Assembly: GCA_964468755.1 (NCBI GenBank)
Contig: CAYXWH010000061.1
Coordinates: 1-9,053, forward strand
Length of the DNA stretch: 9,053 nt
Origin: CAYXWH01 sp964468755
Lineage (GTDB): Bacteria; Chloroflexota; Dehalococcoidia; Dehalococcoidales; RBG-16-60-22
Reading direction: 5' to 3'
How positions within the stretch are numbered: position 1 is the first letter of the stretch; every line of letters starts with the position of its first letter. Below are positions 1 through 6,535 of this stretch, one piece after another. The notes below the pieces were generated by a model. That model saw nothing but the letters and a program-made list of their open reading frames with translations. It was not told the origin of the DNA and made no database searches. The translations under genes were made by a program, and so were the position numbers.

Positions 1-63
1 AAGTGGGGGGCAGTGACCCGCCATCTGTATCTGGTCACTTGGGTGGCGGAGAGCCAACAGTGA

Positions 64-96
64 AACCGACCTGAAATATGGTCGGTTATTGTATTT
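64..96 (+). terminator. Terminator-like hairpin at left edge
   Basis: A perfect 8-bp inverted repeat (AACCGACC at 64-71 and GGTCGGTT at 80-87) encloses an 8-base loop and is followed by a T-rich but interrupted tract (TATTGTATTT). It would suit the 3' end of a gene lying to the left of the window, or simply isolate the 98-codon gene from upstream transcription. The U-tract is imperfect, so termination efficiency is uncertain. Confidence 0.45.
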
Positions 97-193
97 AAGG
101 CGGTAATGCCTGTTTAATAGAAGCAATTAAAGTACCACTTGCAAGGCTTACTTATAGCCTGTGTAACTAATGTTTACTGAAAGGAGGATGAAA

Positions 194-490
194 ATGTCTA
201 AATTTATCAACCTGTGGGAAATTGATAGTAGCAAAATGCCTCATGACCCCAAAGAGATAGCCGCATTACGTTGGAAGCAAGTAGAGATGACTAAAAAAAT
301 GTTAGATGAAGGTCAGATAAGCGATTGGGGAATATATGCTGGAGGTGGTGCTGGATATGCAATAAGTGAAGGTACTGCAATGGATTCATTAAGAAATACA
401 ATGCAGTTTTCACCCTATATTACGATCCGAATATACCCTGTATTGTCGGTAGATGAAGTGGCGGAAGTTATGAAATCCATGATGGGATAA
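194..490 (+). CDS. Small conserved-looking protein of unknown function (98 aa)
   Basis: I do not recognise a named family with certainty. The start at 194 is chosen because AAGGAGG (181-187) lies 6 bases upstream. The in-frame ATGs at 170 and 188 lie before or directly against that site. The protein has no signal peptide or obvious membrane segment. It opens with a likely beta strand (KFINLWEI, residues 3-10), followed by a charged helical stretch (about 18-40), a glycine-rich turn GGGAGY (50-55), a strand ending in YITIRIYPVL (75-84), and a closing helix SVDEVAEVMKSM (85-96). This beta-alpha-beta-beta-alpha-beta pattern would fit a small dimeric alpha/beta-barrel (YCII or muconolactone-isomerase-like fold), which is inference only. 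The gene is AT-richer than the trp genes (many AAA, ATA and GAT codons). It is monocistronic and separated from trp by about 190 bases containing the trp promoter, so no functional link to tryptophan synthesis is implied. Confidence 0.75.
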   Translation: MSKFINLWEIDSSKMPHDPKEIAALRWKQVEMTKKMLDEGQISDWGIYAGGGAGYAISEGTAMDSLRNTMQFSPYITIRIYPVLSVDEVAEVMKSMMG

Positions 491-679
491 ATATATTTGC
501 TCCAATTATTCGGGGTGGCTCCCCTTCGCTCTATTGCCTGTCCTCCGGTCTTGATTACAAAGGCAGTACTATTTAACAATACGTAAAGCCTTTGCTTGAC
601 GTAGCAGAATAATAACGTAATCAGAACGCTCAGCCAAATGGCGTAGTTGAAAGCCATCACCATTTTTATCCACAATAAC

Positions 680-709
680 TTGACAGGAGAATATTTATCC
701 GTTTATACT
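680..709 (+). promoter_or_regulatory. trp operon promoter (sigma70-like)
   Basis: TTGACA (680-685) matches the -35 consensus perfectly. TATACT (704-709) matches the -10 consensus at 5 of 6 positions, with an 18-base spacer. Transcription would begin near 716, just before the first paired bases of the T-box leader at 731. No other gene lies between, so this is the natural promoter of the trp operon. The stretch from 491 to 679 holds no gene I can support. It has only a 7-bp inverted repeat (558-564 with 588-594) around a long loop. Confidence 0.7.
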
Positions 710-715
710 CAGATA

Positions 716-1005
716 AAATAATAAGGTAAAGGCTGGGAACGGGACTAGTAAGCCTCCAGCGAAGCTCAGAGAGCCGGGTAAGGTGTGAGCCGGCGCCGGC
801 GCAGAGGCTGAATGGACCCGGGAGCTGCAAGCCGAAAAAGGGTACCTTGAGTAGGCTGTGACGGAAAGGGCACCGTTATCAGAGCCCGGGGTATCATCCC
901 GGAGAGCCGGGGTCGTACCTGATAGAGATGGTTGCCGGACAGGCAATCAATTAGGGTGGCACCGCGAAGGATTTGCCCCTCGCCCCTATGGGTGAGGGGT
1001 TTTTT
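716..1005 (+). promoter_or_regulatory. Tryptophan T-box riboswitch leader
   Basis: The leader carries the T-box signature AGGGTGGCACCGCG at 953-966. Stem I spans about 731-833, closed at its base by GGCT (731-734) with AGCC (830-833). Its specifier loop is bounded by CGGG/CCCG (740-743 with 817-820) below and AGCCTC/GAGGCT (751-756 with 804-809) above. The 5' side of the loop contains AGTA (747-750). The 3' side is GAATGGA (810-816), placing the codon UGG (813-815) in the specifier position. The distal AGAGAG (768-773) and GGTG (782-785) motifs of stem I are present. The acceptor-binding bulge is UGGC (957-960), and its last base C can pair with the G discriminator of bacterial tRNA-Trp. Two further helices are visible: 877-882 with 919-924, and 930-936 with 942-948. 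AGGG of the T-box can pair with CCCT (977-980), which is also the 5' arm of the terminator, giving the switch: uncharged tRNA-Trp stabilises the antiterminator and turns trp on. Confidence 0.95.
976..1005 (+). terminator. T-box-controlled intrinsic terminator before trpE
   Basis: A 10-bp stem (976-985 with 990-999, containing one G-U pair) carries a 4-base loop and is followed by six T residues (1000-1005). Its 5' arm is shared with the T-box antiterminator, so termination should occur when tRNA-Trp is charged. It lies 28 bases before the trpE start. Confidence 0.93.
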
Positions 1006-1033
1006 ATTTGGGTCATGACGGAGGCAGGGTAAC

Positions 1034-2506
1034 GTGTACTACCCGCAACTGGACGAAATAAAAAAATACAAAGGTCAGGGCACCATGATACCCGTATACC
1101 GGGAAATCATTGCCGACCTGGAGACGCCGGTGTCCGCCTTCCTCAAGATTCACCGCGGCAGCTATGCCTTCCTGCTGGAAAGCGTCGAGGGCGGTCAGCG
1201 ACTCGCCCGTTACAGCTTCATCGGCACCGAGCCGTACCGGGTGCTGAGCACGACTGCCGGAGACCGTACTGACCCCCTGCAACTCATCGCCGGGGAACTG
1301 AGCAAGTACCATATAGAGCCGTTACCCGGTCTGCCCCGCTTCTGTGGCGGTGCCGTGGGCTACCTGTCTTACGAAACGGTCACCCGCTTCGAGGAAGTAC
1401 CCTCACCGGCGAGTGACCCGCTGGGTCTCCCCGAAGCCCTGTTCATGTTCGTGGACACCCTGCTCGTCTTCGACCACGTGACCCACAAGATTATGGTGAT
1501 GAGCCATGTCCGTCTCGACGGGGATATAGAGCAATCCTACCGGCAGGCAGTCGATAAAATAGACGGGCTGGTGGAGCGCCTGCACCAGCCGCTTCCCTCA
1601 AGCCGTCAACCGGAAGCTAGCCGTAGCTCCGGCAATCCGGGACGGCTTGCCGCCAACGTTTCACGGGAAGAGTTTGAGGGCATGGTACGCAAAGTCAAGG
1701 AGTATATCACTGACGGTGAAGCCATTCAGGTAGTCCTTTCGCAGCGGTTGGCCCAGCGGACTGATGTGGCTCCCTTTGAAATCTACCGGGCGCTGCGCAC
1801 CATCAATCCATCGCCTTACATGTTCTACCTGGACTGTATCGACTTTCATGTCATCGGGGCGTCACCGGAGATTCTGGTGCGGGTGGAAGACGGCACCGTG
1901 ATGACCCGCCCCCTCGCCGGGACAAGGCCACGGGGAAGCACCGCCGCCGAAGATGCCCGACTGGAACAGGAGCTCCGCAGCGACCAGAAGGAGCGCGCCG
2001 AGCACATCATGCTGGTTGATTTGGGACGTAATGACATCGGGAGAGTCAGCCAGCCGGGCACGGTCCGGGTAAGCGAACTGATGGATGTCGAGCGCTATTC
2101 CCACGTGATGCACCTGGTAACCCAGGTTCAGGGCAGACTGCGCCCCGATATGAGCGCCATTGATGCCCTGCGCGCCTGCTTTCCCGCCGGCACGGTCTCC
2201 GGCGCCCCCAAAGTACGCGCAATGGAAATCATTGCCGAGATGGAAAATGAGAAACGAGGCCCCTATGCCGGTGCTGCCGGCTATTTCTCCTTTTCCGGCA
2301 ATATGGATATGGCGATAGCCATCAGGACGATGCTGGCAACCGGGGGAGTTGCCTATACCCAGGCTGGATGTGGCATTGTCTATGATAGTTCACCCGGAAA
2401 TGAATATGAAGAGACGATGAACAAGGCGCGCGCGCTGCTGAATGCGGTGAGCCAGGCTGAGAAAAACAATTCAACGCCGGAAGAAAGCCATGCTGCTACT
2501 GATTGA
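1034..2506 (+). CDS. trpE: Anthranilate synthase component I, TrpE
   Basis: This chorismate-converting subunit forms anthranilate using ammonia supplied by TrpG. The GTG start at 1034 has GGAGG (1020-1024) 9 bases upstream and gives the MYYP N-terminus typical of TrpE. At 490 residues it is normal length. The N-terminal regulatory domain contains LLES (47-50), and NPSPYMF (258-264) is present; both belong to the tryptophan feedback site in characterised TrpE, so inhibition by tryptophan is likely. Catalytic-domain motifs are intact: GASPEI (275-280), RPLAGTRPRG (292-301), HIMLVDLGRND (324-334), PAGTVSGAPK (384-393) and QAGCGIVYDSSPGNEYEE (443-460), which includes the Mg-binding acidic residues. 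A PabB-like role is less likely given the trp operon context and the Trp T-box. The 3' end overlaps trpG by 17 bases, suggesting translational coupling. Confidence 0.97.
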   Translation: MYYPQLDEIKKYKGQGTMIPVYREIIADLETPVSAFLKIHRGSYAFLLESVEGGQRLARYSFIGTEPYRVLSTTAGDRTDPLQLIAGELSKYHIEPLPGLPRFCGGAVGYLSYETVTRFEEVPSPASDPLGLPEALFMFVDTLLVFDHVTHKIMVMSHVRLDGDIEQSYRQAVDKIDGLVERLHQPLPSSRQPEASRSSGNPGRLAANVSREEFEGMVRKVKEYITDGEAIQVVLSQRLAQRTDVAPFEIYRALRTINPSPYMFYLDCIDFHVIGASPEILVRVEDGTVMTRPLAGTRPRGSTAAEDARLEQELRSDQKERAEHIMLVDLGRNDIGRVSQPGTVRVSELMDVERYSHVMHLVTQVQGRLRPDMSAIDALRACFPAGTVSGAPKVRAMEIIAEMENEKRGPYAGAAGYFSFSGNMDMAIAIRTMLATGGVAYTQAGCGIVYDSSPGNEYEETMNKARALLNAVSQAEKNNSTPEESHAATD

Positions 2507-3068
2507 TAACTATGATAGCTTTACCTACAACCTGTTCCAGTATTTGAGTGAACTGGGCGAGGATGTGGTGACCGTGCGCAATGATAAAGCCACTCTGAAA
2601 GATATTGAGCGGATGAAGCCACAGCGGATAGTCATTTCGCCCGGTCCGTCAACGCCGCTACGGGCGGGTATTTCCAATGCGGTTATCAAGCACTTTGGTT
2701 GCCTGCTGCCGGTACTCGGTGTCTGCCTGGGGCACCAGTGCATCGGCTACAGCTATGGCGGTGTGATTACCCGTGCCAGGGATATCATGCACGGTAAATC
2801 ATCGCTGATATACCACAACGGAGGGGGTCTATTTGCCGGATTACCCAACCCCTTTTCCGCCATTCGCTACCACTCGCTGGTAGTGCAGCGGGAAGGACTG
2901 CCCGACTGCCTGGAAGTAACCGCCTGGACGGATGACGGCACCATAATGGGGCTGCGGCACCGCCGGTACCCGGTGGCGGGAGTGCAGTTTCACCCGGAGT
3001 CTTTTATGACCGAATCCGGCAAGGATATCTTAAAAAATTACCTGTATGGGACGTATAGCCATGATTAG
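2490..3068 (+). CDS. trpG: Anthranilate synthase component II, glutamine amidotransferase TrpG
   Basis: This class I glutamine amidotransferase releases ammonia from glutamine for TrpE. It has 192 residues, the usual size for a stand-alone TrpG/PabA without a fused phosphoribosyltransferase. The nucleophile is Cys79 in GVCLGHQ (77-83). His168 and Glu170 complete the triad in GVQFHPES (164-171). The oxyanion-region PGP (51-53), HGK (101-103) and YHSL (127-130) are present. The segment after PGP reads STPLRAGIS where GTPxxAGIS is more usual, a mild variation. The ATG start lies inside the end of trpE, with a GGAAGAAAG purine tract just upstream. It could also serve PabB in folate synthesis if no separate PabA exists elsewhere, which the window cannot show. 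Confidence 0.96.
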   Translation: MLLLIDNYDSFTYNLFQYLSELGEDVVTVRNDKATLKDIERMKPQRIVISPGPSTPLRAGISNAVIKHFGCLLPVLGVCLGHQCIGYSYGGVITRARDIMHGKSSLIYHNGGGLFAGLPNPFSAIRYHSLVVQREGLPDCLEVTAWTDDGTIMGLRHRRYPVAGVQFHPESFMTESGKDILKNYLYGTYSHD

Positions 3069-4086
3069 GGAAGCTATTGCGGCACTGGTGTCCGGAGATT
3101 CGCTCGACATGGAAATGGCGTCTGCAGTGATGGCGGAGATAATGGAGGGCGAGGTTACCCCGGCGCAGCTTGGCGCCTTTCTCACCGCCCTGAGAATAAA
3201 AGGGGAGACAACGGATGAAATAGCCGGACTGGCGAAAGTCATGAGAGCCAGGGCAGTCCCGGTAATGACCGATGAGCCGGTGATTGATGTTGTCGGTACC
3301 GGAGGCGATAACGCCAACACCTTCAATATATCCACGGCGGCGGCCCTGGTGGCGGCGGGTGCCGGGATAAAGGTTGCCAAGCATGGCAACCGGGCGATGA
3401 GCAGTCGATGCGGCAGCGCCGACGTGCTGGAAGCACTGGGGGTACGTATCGACCTCACTGCCGAACAGGTGCAGAGGTGCCTGCGGGAGGTGGGGATGGG
3501 GTTCATGTTCGCCCCCTCGTTCCACCCGGCGATGAAATATGCGGCAGCAGCGCGGCGTGAAATTGGCGTCCGAACCGTCTTCAATATTCTGGGGCCGCTG
3601 ACCAATCCCGCCCGGGCGGAATACCAGGTCATTGGCGTGCCTGACGAAGCTCTGGGAGAAAAGATTGCCCTCGCCCTGCGTCAACTTGACATAAAACGTG
3701 CACTGGTGGTATACGGATTGAACGGAATCGATGAAATCTCAATCACCGATAGCTCCCGAATGTGGGAACTTGGGAGAGAAGGAATAATAAACAATTTTTA
3801 CGTGGCACCTGAGGACTTCGGCTTCAATAGGGCACCGGCTCACGAACTCGGCGGCGGTACGCCGGAGGAGAATGCCACGATGCTGCGCCGGGTGCTGGAC
3901 GGCGAGAGGACGCCGCGACGGGATGTAGTGCTGATGAATGCCGCCGCCGCCATGGTGGTCGGGGGCAGGGTAACATCGCTACAGCAGGGAGTCGCTCTCG
4001 CCGGTGAAATTATTGATAGCGGTAAGGCTCGGGGCAAACTGGAAAAGCTTATTGCCTATAGCCAGAGCCTGGGCCGGGAGGCATAA
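3061..4086 (+). CDS. trpD: Anthranilate phosphoribosyltransferase, TrpD
   Basis: The enzyme transfers the phosphoribosyl group of PRPP to anthranilate. With the chosen start it has 341 residues, the normal family length. I prefer ATG 3061 (MIREAIAAL, the common TrpD opening), which overlaps the trpG stop by 8 bases. An in-frame ATG at 3046 would add five residues (MGRIA), and neither start has a strong ribosome site. The helical N-terminal domain is followed by the PRPP loop GTGGD (79-83), NISTAAALVAAGAG (89-102), KHGNR (107-111) with SSRCGSADVLEALG (114-127), and the anthranilate-binding stretch around Arg165/Arg166 leading into FNILGPLTNPA (174-184). The metal-binding Asp-Glu pair is at 224-225. 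No truncation or frameshift is seen. Its stop precedes trpC by one base. Confidence 0.96.
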   Translation: MIREAIAALVSGDSLDMEMASAVMAEIMEGEVTPAQLGAFLTALRIKGETTDEIAGLAKVMRARAVPVMTDEPVIDVVGTGGDNANTFNISTAAALVAAGAGIKVAKHGNRAMSSRCGSADVLEALGVRIDLTAEQVQRCLREVGMGFMFAPSFHPAMKYAAAARREIGVRTVFNILGPLTNPARAEYQVIGVPDEALGEKIALALRQLDIKRALVVYGLNGIDEISITDSSRMWELGREGIINNFYVAPEDFGFNRAPAHELGGGTPEENATMLRRVLDGERTPRRDVVLMNAAAAMVVGGRVTSLQQGVALAGEIIDSGKARGKLEKLIAYSQSLGREA

Positions 4087-4087
4087 A

Positions 4088-4658
4088 GTGGTGCTGAACA
4101 GGATAGTTGCCGAAAACCGCAGCATGCTTGAGGAACGGAAGCGCCGCTTCAAGCTGGCGGAGNNNNNNNNNNNNNNNNNNNNNNNNNNNNNNNNNNNNNN
4201 NNNNNNNNNNNNNNNNNNNNNNNNNNNNNNNNNNNNNNNNNNNNNNNNNNNNNNNNNNNNNNTATGAATCGCGAGCCTGCGGAGCCGACAGCCTGCTGCT
4301 TATTGTGGCTATCCTCAAGCACGAAGGGCTAAAGGAACTGCTGAAGCTGAGTCACCAACTGGGGATGAGTTGCCTGGTAGAGGTGCATAATGAGGCCGAG
4401 CTGGAAATGTCACTGGAGAGTGGCGCCCGGGTCATCGGTATCAATAACCGTGACCTGGGCACGTTCACTGTTGACCTGGCTACCAGCCGGCGACTCCGCC
4501 CGCTTGTTCCGCAGGACCGTATTGTGGTCAGTGAAAGCGGTATAAGAGACCACGATGATATCCAAGAACTAAGCCAATTGGGGTTTGATGCCGTTCTTAT
4601 CGGTGAAACGCTGCTATCCGCACCGGACATCGCCGCCAGGATGAAGGAGCTACTGTGA
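4088..4658 (+). CDS. trpC: Indole-3-glycerol phosphate synthase, TrpC (interrupted by assembly gap)
   Basis: TrpC closes the indole ring from carboxyphenylaminodeoxyribulose phosphate. GGGAGG (4076-4081) precedes two adjacent GTG codons, 4088 and 4091. Either gives the typical (V)LNRIVAEN opening. Twenty-five codons are readable before a 100-N gap. After the gap, 131 codons from 4263 continue the TIM barrel: YESRACGADSLLL, then LVEVHN with a catalytic Glu, INNRDL with a substrate-binding Asn, SESGI, and LIGETLL near the phosphate site. The catalytic lysine region (around K53 and K110 of the Sulfolobus enzyme) lies in the missing part. The readable halves are in different frames as written, because 100 is not a multiple of 3. 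This is an assembly placeholder, not evidence of a frameshift. The stop overlaps the trpF start (GTGA). Confidence 0.93.
4163..4262. other. Assembly gap of 100 Ns (placeholder length)
   Basis: Exactly 100 undetermined bases lie inside trpC. Both flanks fall on codon boundaries of the trpC frame, so the true gap should be a multiple of three if the gene is intact. A usual TrpC of about 255-265 residues, minus the 156 visible, suggests roughly 300 missing bases rather than 100. Confidence 0.95.
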
Positions 4659-5314
4659 CCAGAGTAAAGATTTGCGGAATACGCGAGGTGGAAACCGGTC
4701 TAGCCGCATCTCAAGCCGGTGCCCATTACCTGGGGCTGGTCTTCGCTCCCAGTCGGCGTCAGGTATCCCTGGAGGAAGCGCTACCGGTGGTTGAGGCGGT
4801 TCGCGGTCTAAAGCACCACCCGGCGATAGTAGGCGTTTTTGTGAATGCTCCGGCACCGGAGGTAAATTATATTGCTGGCTGCTGCCAGCTGGACCGGGTA
4901 CAGCTGAGCGGTGATGAGACCTGGCGCTACTGCAAGCAGATTGAACGACCGTTAATCAAGGTTATTCACGTGTCAGCCGGTACCAGAGCCGAGCAGGTGT
5001 TACACCGGATTCAGATGGGCTATCGGTTTCGCCCGGAAAGCGAGCTTGTCTGCTTGCTGGATACCGGCAACGGAGGGGCTTATGGCGGGACAGGACAACC
5101 GTTTAGCTGGCAGTTAGCCCGGGAGATATCCGCCCGGTTCCCGGTAATGGTTGCCGGAGGGCTTACCCCGGCTAATGTAGGGCACTTAATCAAAGAGGTA
5201 CGACCCTGGGGTGTCGATGTGTCCACCGGCGTTGAGACCGCAGGTAAAAAAGATATTTCCCGGATAAGGGCTTTTATTGAAGCGGTGGAGGCAGCACGCA
5301 CAATAGAGGCGTAA
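4655..5314 (+). CDS. trpF: Phosphoribosylanthranilate isomerase, TrpF
   Basis: TrpF catalyses the Amadori rearrangement of phosphoribosylanthranilate, supplying TrpC. It is stand-alone here (219 residues, a usual size) rather than fused to TrpC. The GTG start overlaps the trpC stop in GTGA, with AAGGAG (4643-4648) upstream, so the two are probably translationally coupled. The general base Cys7 lies in VKICGI (4-9). The general acid Asp136 is in CLLDT (133-137). Phosphate-binding loops GGTG (144-147), AGGL (167-170) and GVDVSTGVE (186-194) are intact. The motif usually written VQLHGDE reads VQLSGDE here (82-88), a His-to-Ser change. That position is not one of the catalytic pair. The gene ends 33 bases before trpB, the only real gap within the operon. 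Confidence 0.96.
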   Translation: MTRVKICGIREVETGLAASQAGAHYLGLVFAPSRRQVSLEEALPVVEAVRGLKHHPAIVGVFVNAPAPEVNYIAGCCQLDRVQLSGDETWRYCKQIERPLIKVIHVSAGTRAEQVLHRIQMGYRFRPESELVCLLDTGNGGAYGGTGQPFSWQLAREISARFPVMVAGGLTPANVGHLIKEVRPWGVDVSTGVETAGKKDISRIRAFIEAVEAARTIEA

Positions 5315-5325
5315 CGGGAAAAAAC

Positions 5326-5343
5326 AATACCAGAGGAGGTATT
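5326..5343 (+). promoter_or_regulatory. Small hairpin around the trpB ribosome-binding site
   Basis: AATACC (5326-5331) is perfectly complementary to GGTATT (5338-5343), with the loop AGAGGA between. The Shine-Dalgarno core GAGGAGGT (5333-5340) therefore sits partly in the loop and partly in the 3' arm. The stem is short and AT-containing, so it may be only marginally stable. A regulatory role is inference. Confidence 0.35.
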
Positions 5344-5347
5344 TTTA

Positions 5348-6535
5348 TTGTTACCGGATAGTAAAGGGTATTTCGGAAGCTTCGGAGGGCGGTTTATCCC
5401 GGAAACACTGGTACCTGCCCTGGATGAGCTGTCGGCAGCCTATAAGGAAGCCTCGGCTGATGCCGGTTTCTGGACTGAATTTGAGTCATTGTCACGCGAC
5501 TACTCAGGGAGACCCACGCCACTCTACGCGGCGCTGAGGCTAAGCCACCACTGCCGGGGTGCCCGGATTTTGCTCAAGAGAGAAGACCTGGCGCATACCG
5601 GCGCCCATAAGATTAATAATGCGCTGGGGCAGGGACTGCTTGCCCGGAGAATCGGCAAACGAAGAATCATCGCCGAGACCGGAGCCGGGCAGCACGGAGT
5701 AGCGACAGCTTCTGTCTGCGCCATGCTCGGGATGGACTGTGTGATTTACATGGGCGAGGAAGATATGCACCGACAGTCGCTCAATGTCTTTCGCATGAAA
5801 TTACTGGGCGCCGATGTAAGACCGGTTACCACCGGCAGCCGTACCCTCAAGGATGCTATCAACGAGGCAATACGGGACTGGGTAACCAATGTGAGCACCA
5901 CCCACTATCTGCTAGGCTCGGTGGTGGGCCCTTACCCATATCCGTTGATGGTACGTGATTTCCAGTCGGTAATCGGTAGAGAGACCCGCCAGCAGGCCCT
6001 GGACATGCTGGGCCGCCTGCCTGACTATCTCATTGCCTGTGTCGGCGGGGGCAGTAATGCCATTGGTCTGTTCTATCCATTCATAAATGATGGCGGTGTG
6101 AAACTCATCGGAGTGGAGGCAGGGGGACGGGGTCTGGCTACCGTAGAGCACGCCGCTTCGCTGGCGGCGGGCAGGGTAGGGGTACTGCACGGGTCAAAAT
6201 CCTATGTTCTTCAGGACAGCAGCGGGCAGATCCGGGAAACCCACAGTATTTCGGCGGGACTGGACTACCCCGGCGTTGGGCCGGAGCACAGCTATCTCAA
6301 GGACAGCGGGCGGGCAAGCTATATTGCCGTGAACGACATTGAAGCGCTTGAGGGATTTCAATTGCTGTGCCAGACCGAGGGTATTACCCCGGCTCTGGAG
6401 CCAGCCCATGCCATTGCCTATACCTCGCGACTCGCCAGCACGCTGGACGAGAATCAGGTTATCGTGGTCAACCTGTCCGGTCGGGGCGACAAAGACATGG
6501 ATATTGTTGCGGAAGCGCTGGGGGCGAAGCTATGA
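5348..6535 (+). CDS. trpB: Tryptophan synthase beta subunit, TrpB
   Basis: This PLP enzyme condenses indole, channelled from TrpA, with L-serine to give tryptophan. The start is TTG at 5348, placed 7 bases after a very strong GAGGAGGT. No in-frame ATG nearby gives the conserved GYFGSFGGRFIPETL opening (residues 7-21). At 395 residues it has the usual TrpB1 length. The PLP lysine is Lys88 in AHKIN (86-90). The substrate-carboxylate loop is ETGAGQHG (110-117). The cofactor-phosphate loop is GGGSNA (233-238). Glu351 and Asp306 match the Salmonella residues E350 and D305 by context. The ring-nitrogen serine is Ser377 in NLSGRGDKD (375-383). All key residues are present. The 3' end overlaps trpA by 4 bases (ATGA), as expected for equal synthesis of two subunits of one complex. 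Confidence 0.97.
   Translation: MLPDSKGYFGSFGGRFIPETLVPALDELSAAYKEASADAGFWTEFESLSRDYSGRPTPLYAALRLSHHCRGARILLKREDLAHTGAHKINNALGQGLLARRIGKRRIIAETGAGQHGVATASVCAMLGMDCVIYMGEEDMHRQSLNVFRMKLLGADVRPVTTGSRTLKDAINEAIRDWVTNVSTTHYLLGSVVGPYPYPLMVRDFQSVIGRETRQQALDMLGRLPDYLIACVGGGSNAIGLFYPFINDGGVKLIGVEAGGRGLATVEHAASLAAGRVGVLHGSKSYVLQDSSGQIRETHSISAGLDYPGVGPEHSYLKDSGRASYIAVNDIEALEGFQLLCQTEGITPALEPAHAIAYTSRLASTLDENQVIVVNLSGRGDKDMDIVAEALGAKL

Noticed and set aside
1..63. C-terminal coding fragment in frame 1 (20 codons ending in TGA at 61-63)
   Set aside because: Frame 3 is equally open through 74, and both are too short to choose between or to recognise. The terminator-like hairpin after it makes a gene end plausible but does not prove it.
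89..118. Possible promoter TTGTAT, 18-base spacer, TTTAAT, for the 98-codon gene
   Set aside because: The -35 matches only half of the consensus in AT-rich DNA where chance matches are frequent, and it overlaps the terminator-like region.
558..594. 7-bp inverted repeat CAAAGGC/GCCTTTG upstream of the trp promoter
   Set aside because: It has a 23-base loop and no following T-tract, and is too weak to call a terminator or operator.
695..946. 83-codon minus-strand open frame over the T-box leader
   Set aside because: It coincides with the structured leader, has no ribosome site, and has a composition explained by the RNA helices.
3004..3684. Long minus-strand open frames (up to 226 codons) opposite trpD
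   Set aside because: They have no ribosome site, contain His/Arg-rich low-plausibility sequence, and lie wholly antisense to a well-supported trpD. They are typical shadows in GC-rich coding DNA.
4107..4262. Alternative trpC start at 4107 in the post-gap frame
   Set aside because: That frame before the gap does not resemble TrpC, whereas the frame from 4088 does. The apparent continuity comes from the arbitrary 100-N length.
6367..6531. N-terminal extension of TrpA by 55 residues
   Set aside because: It lies inside trpB in another frame. The normal TrpA opening and the ATGA overlap define the start at 6532.
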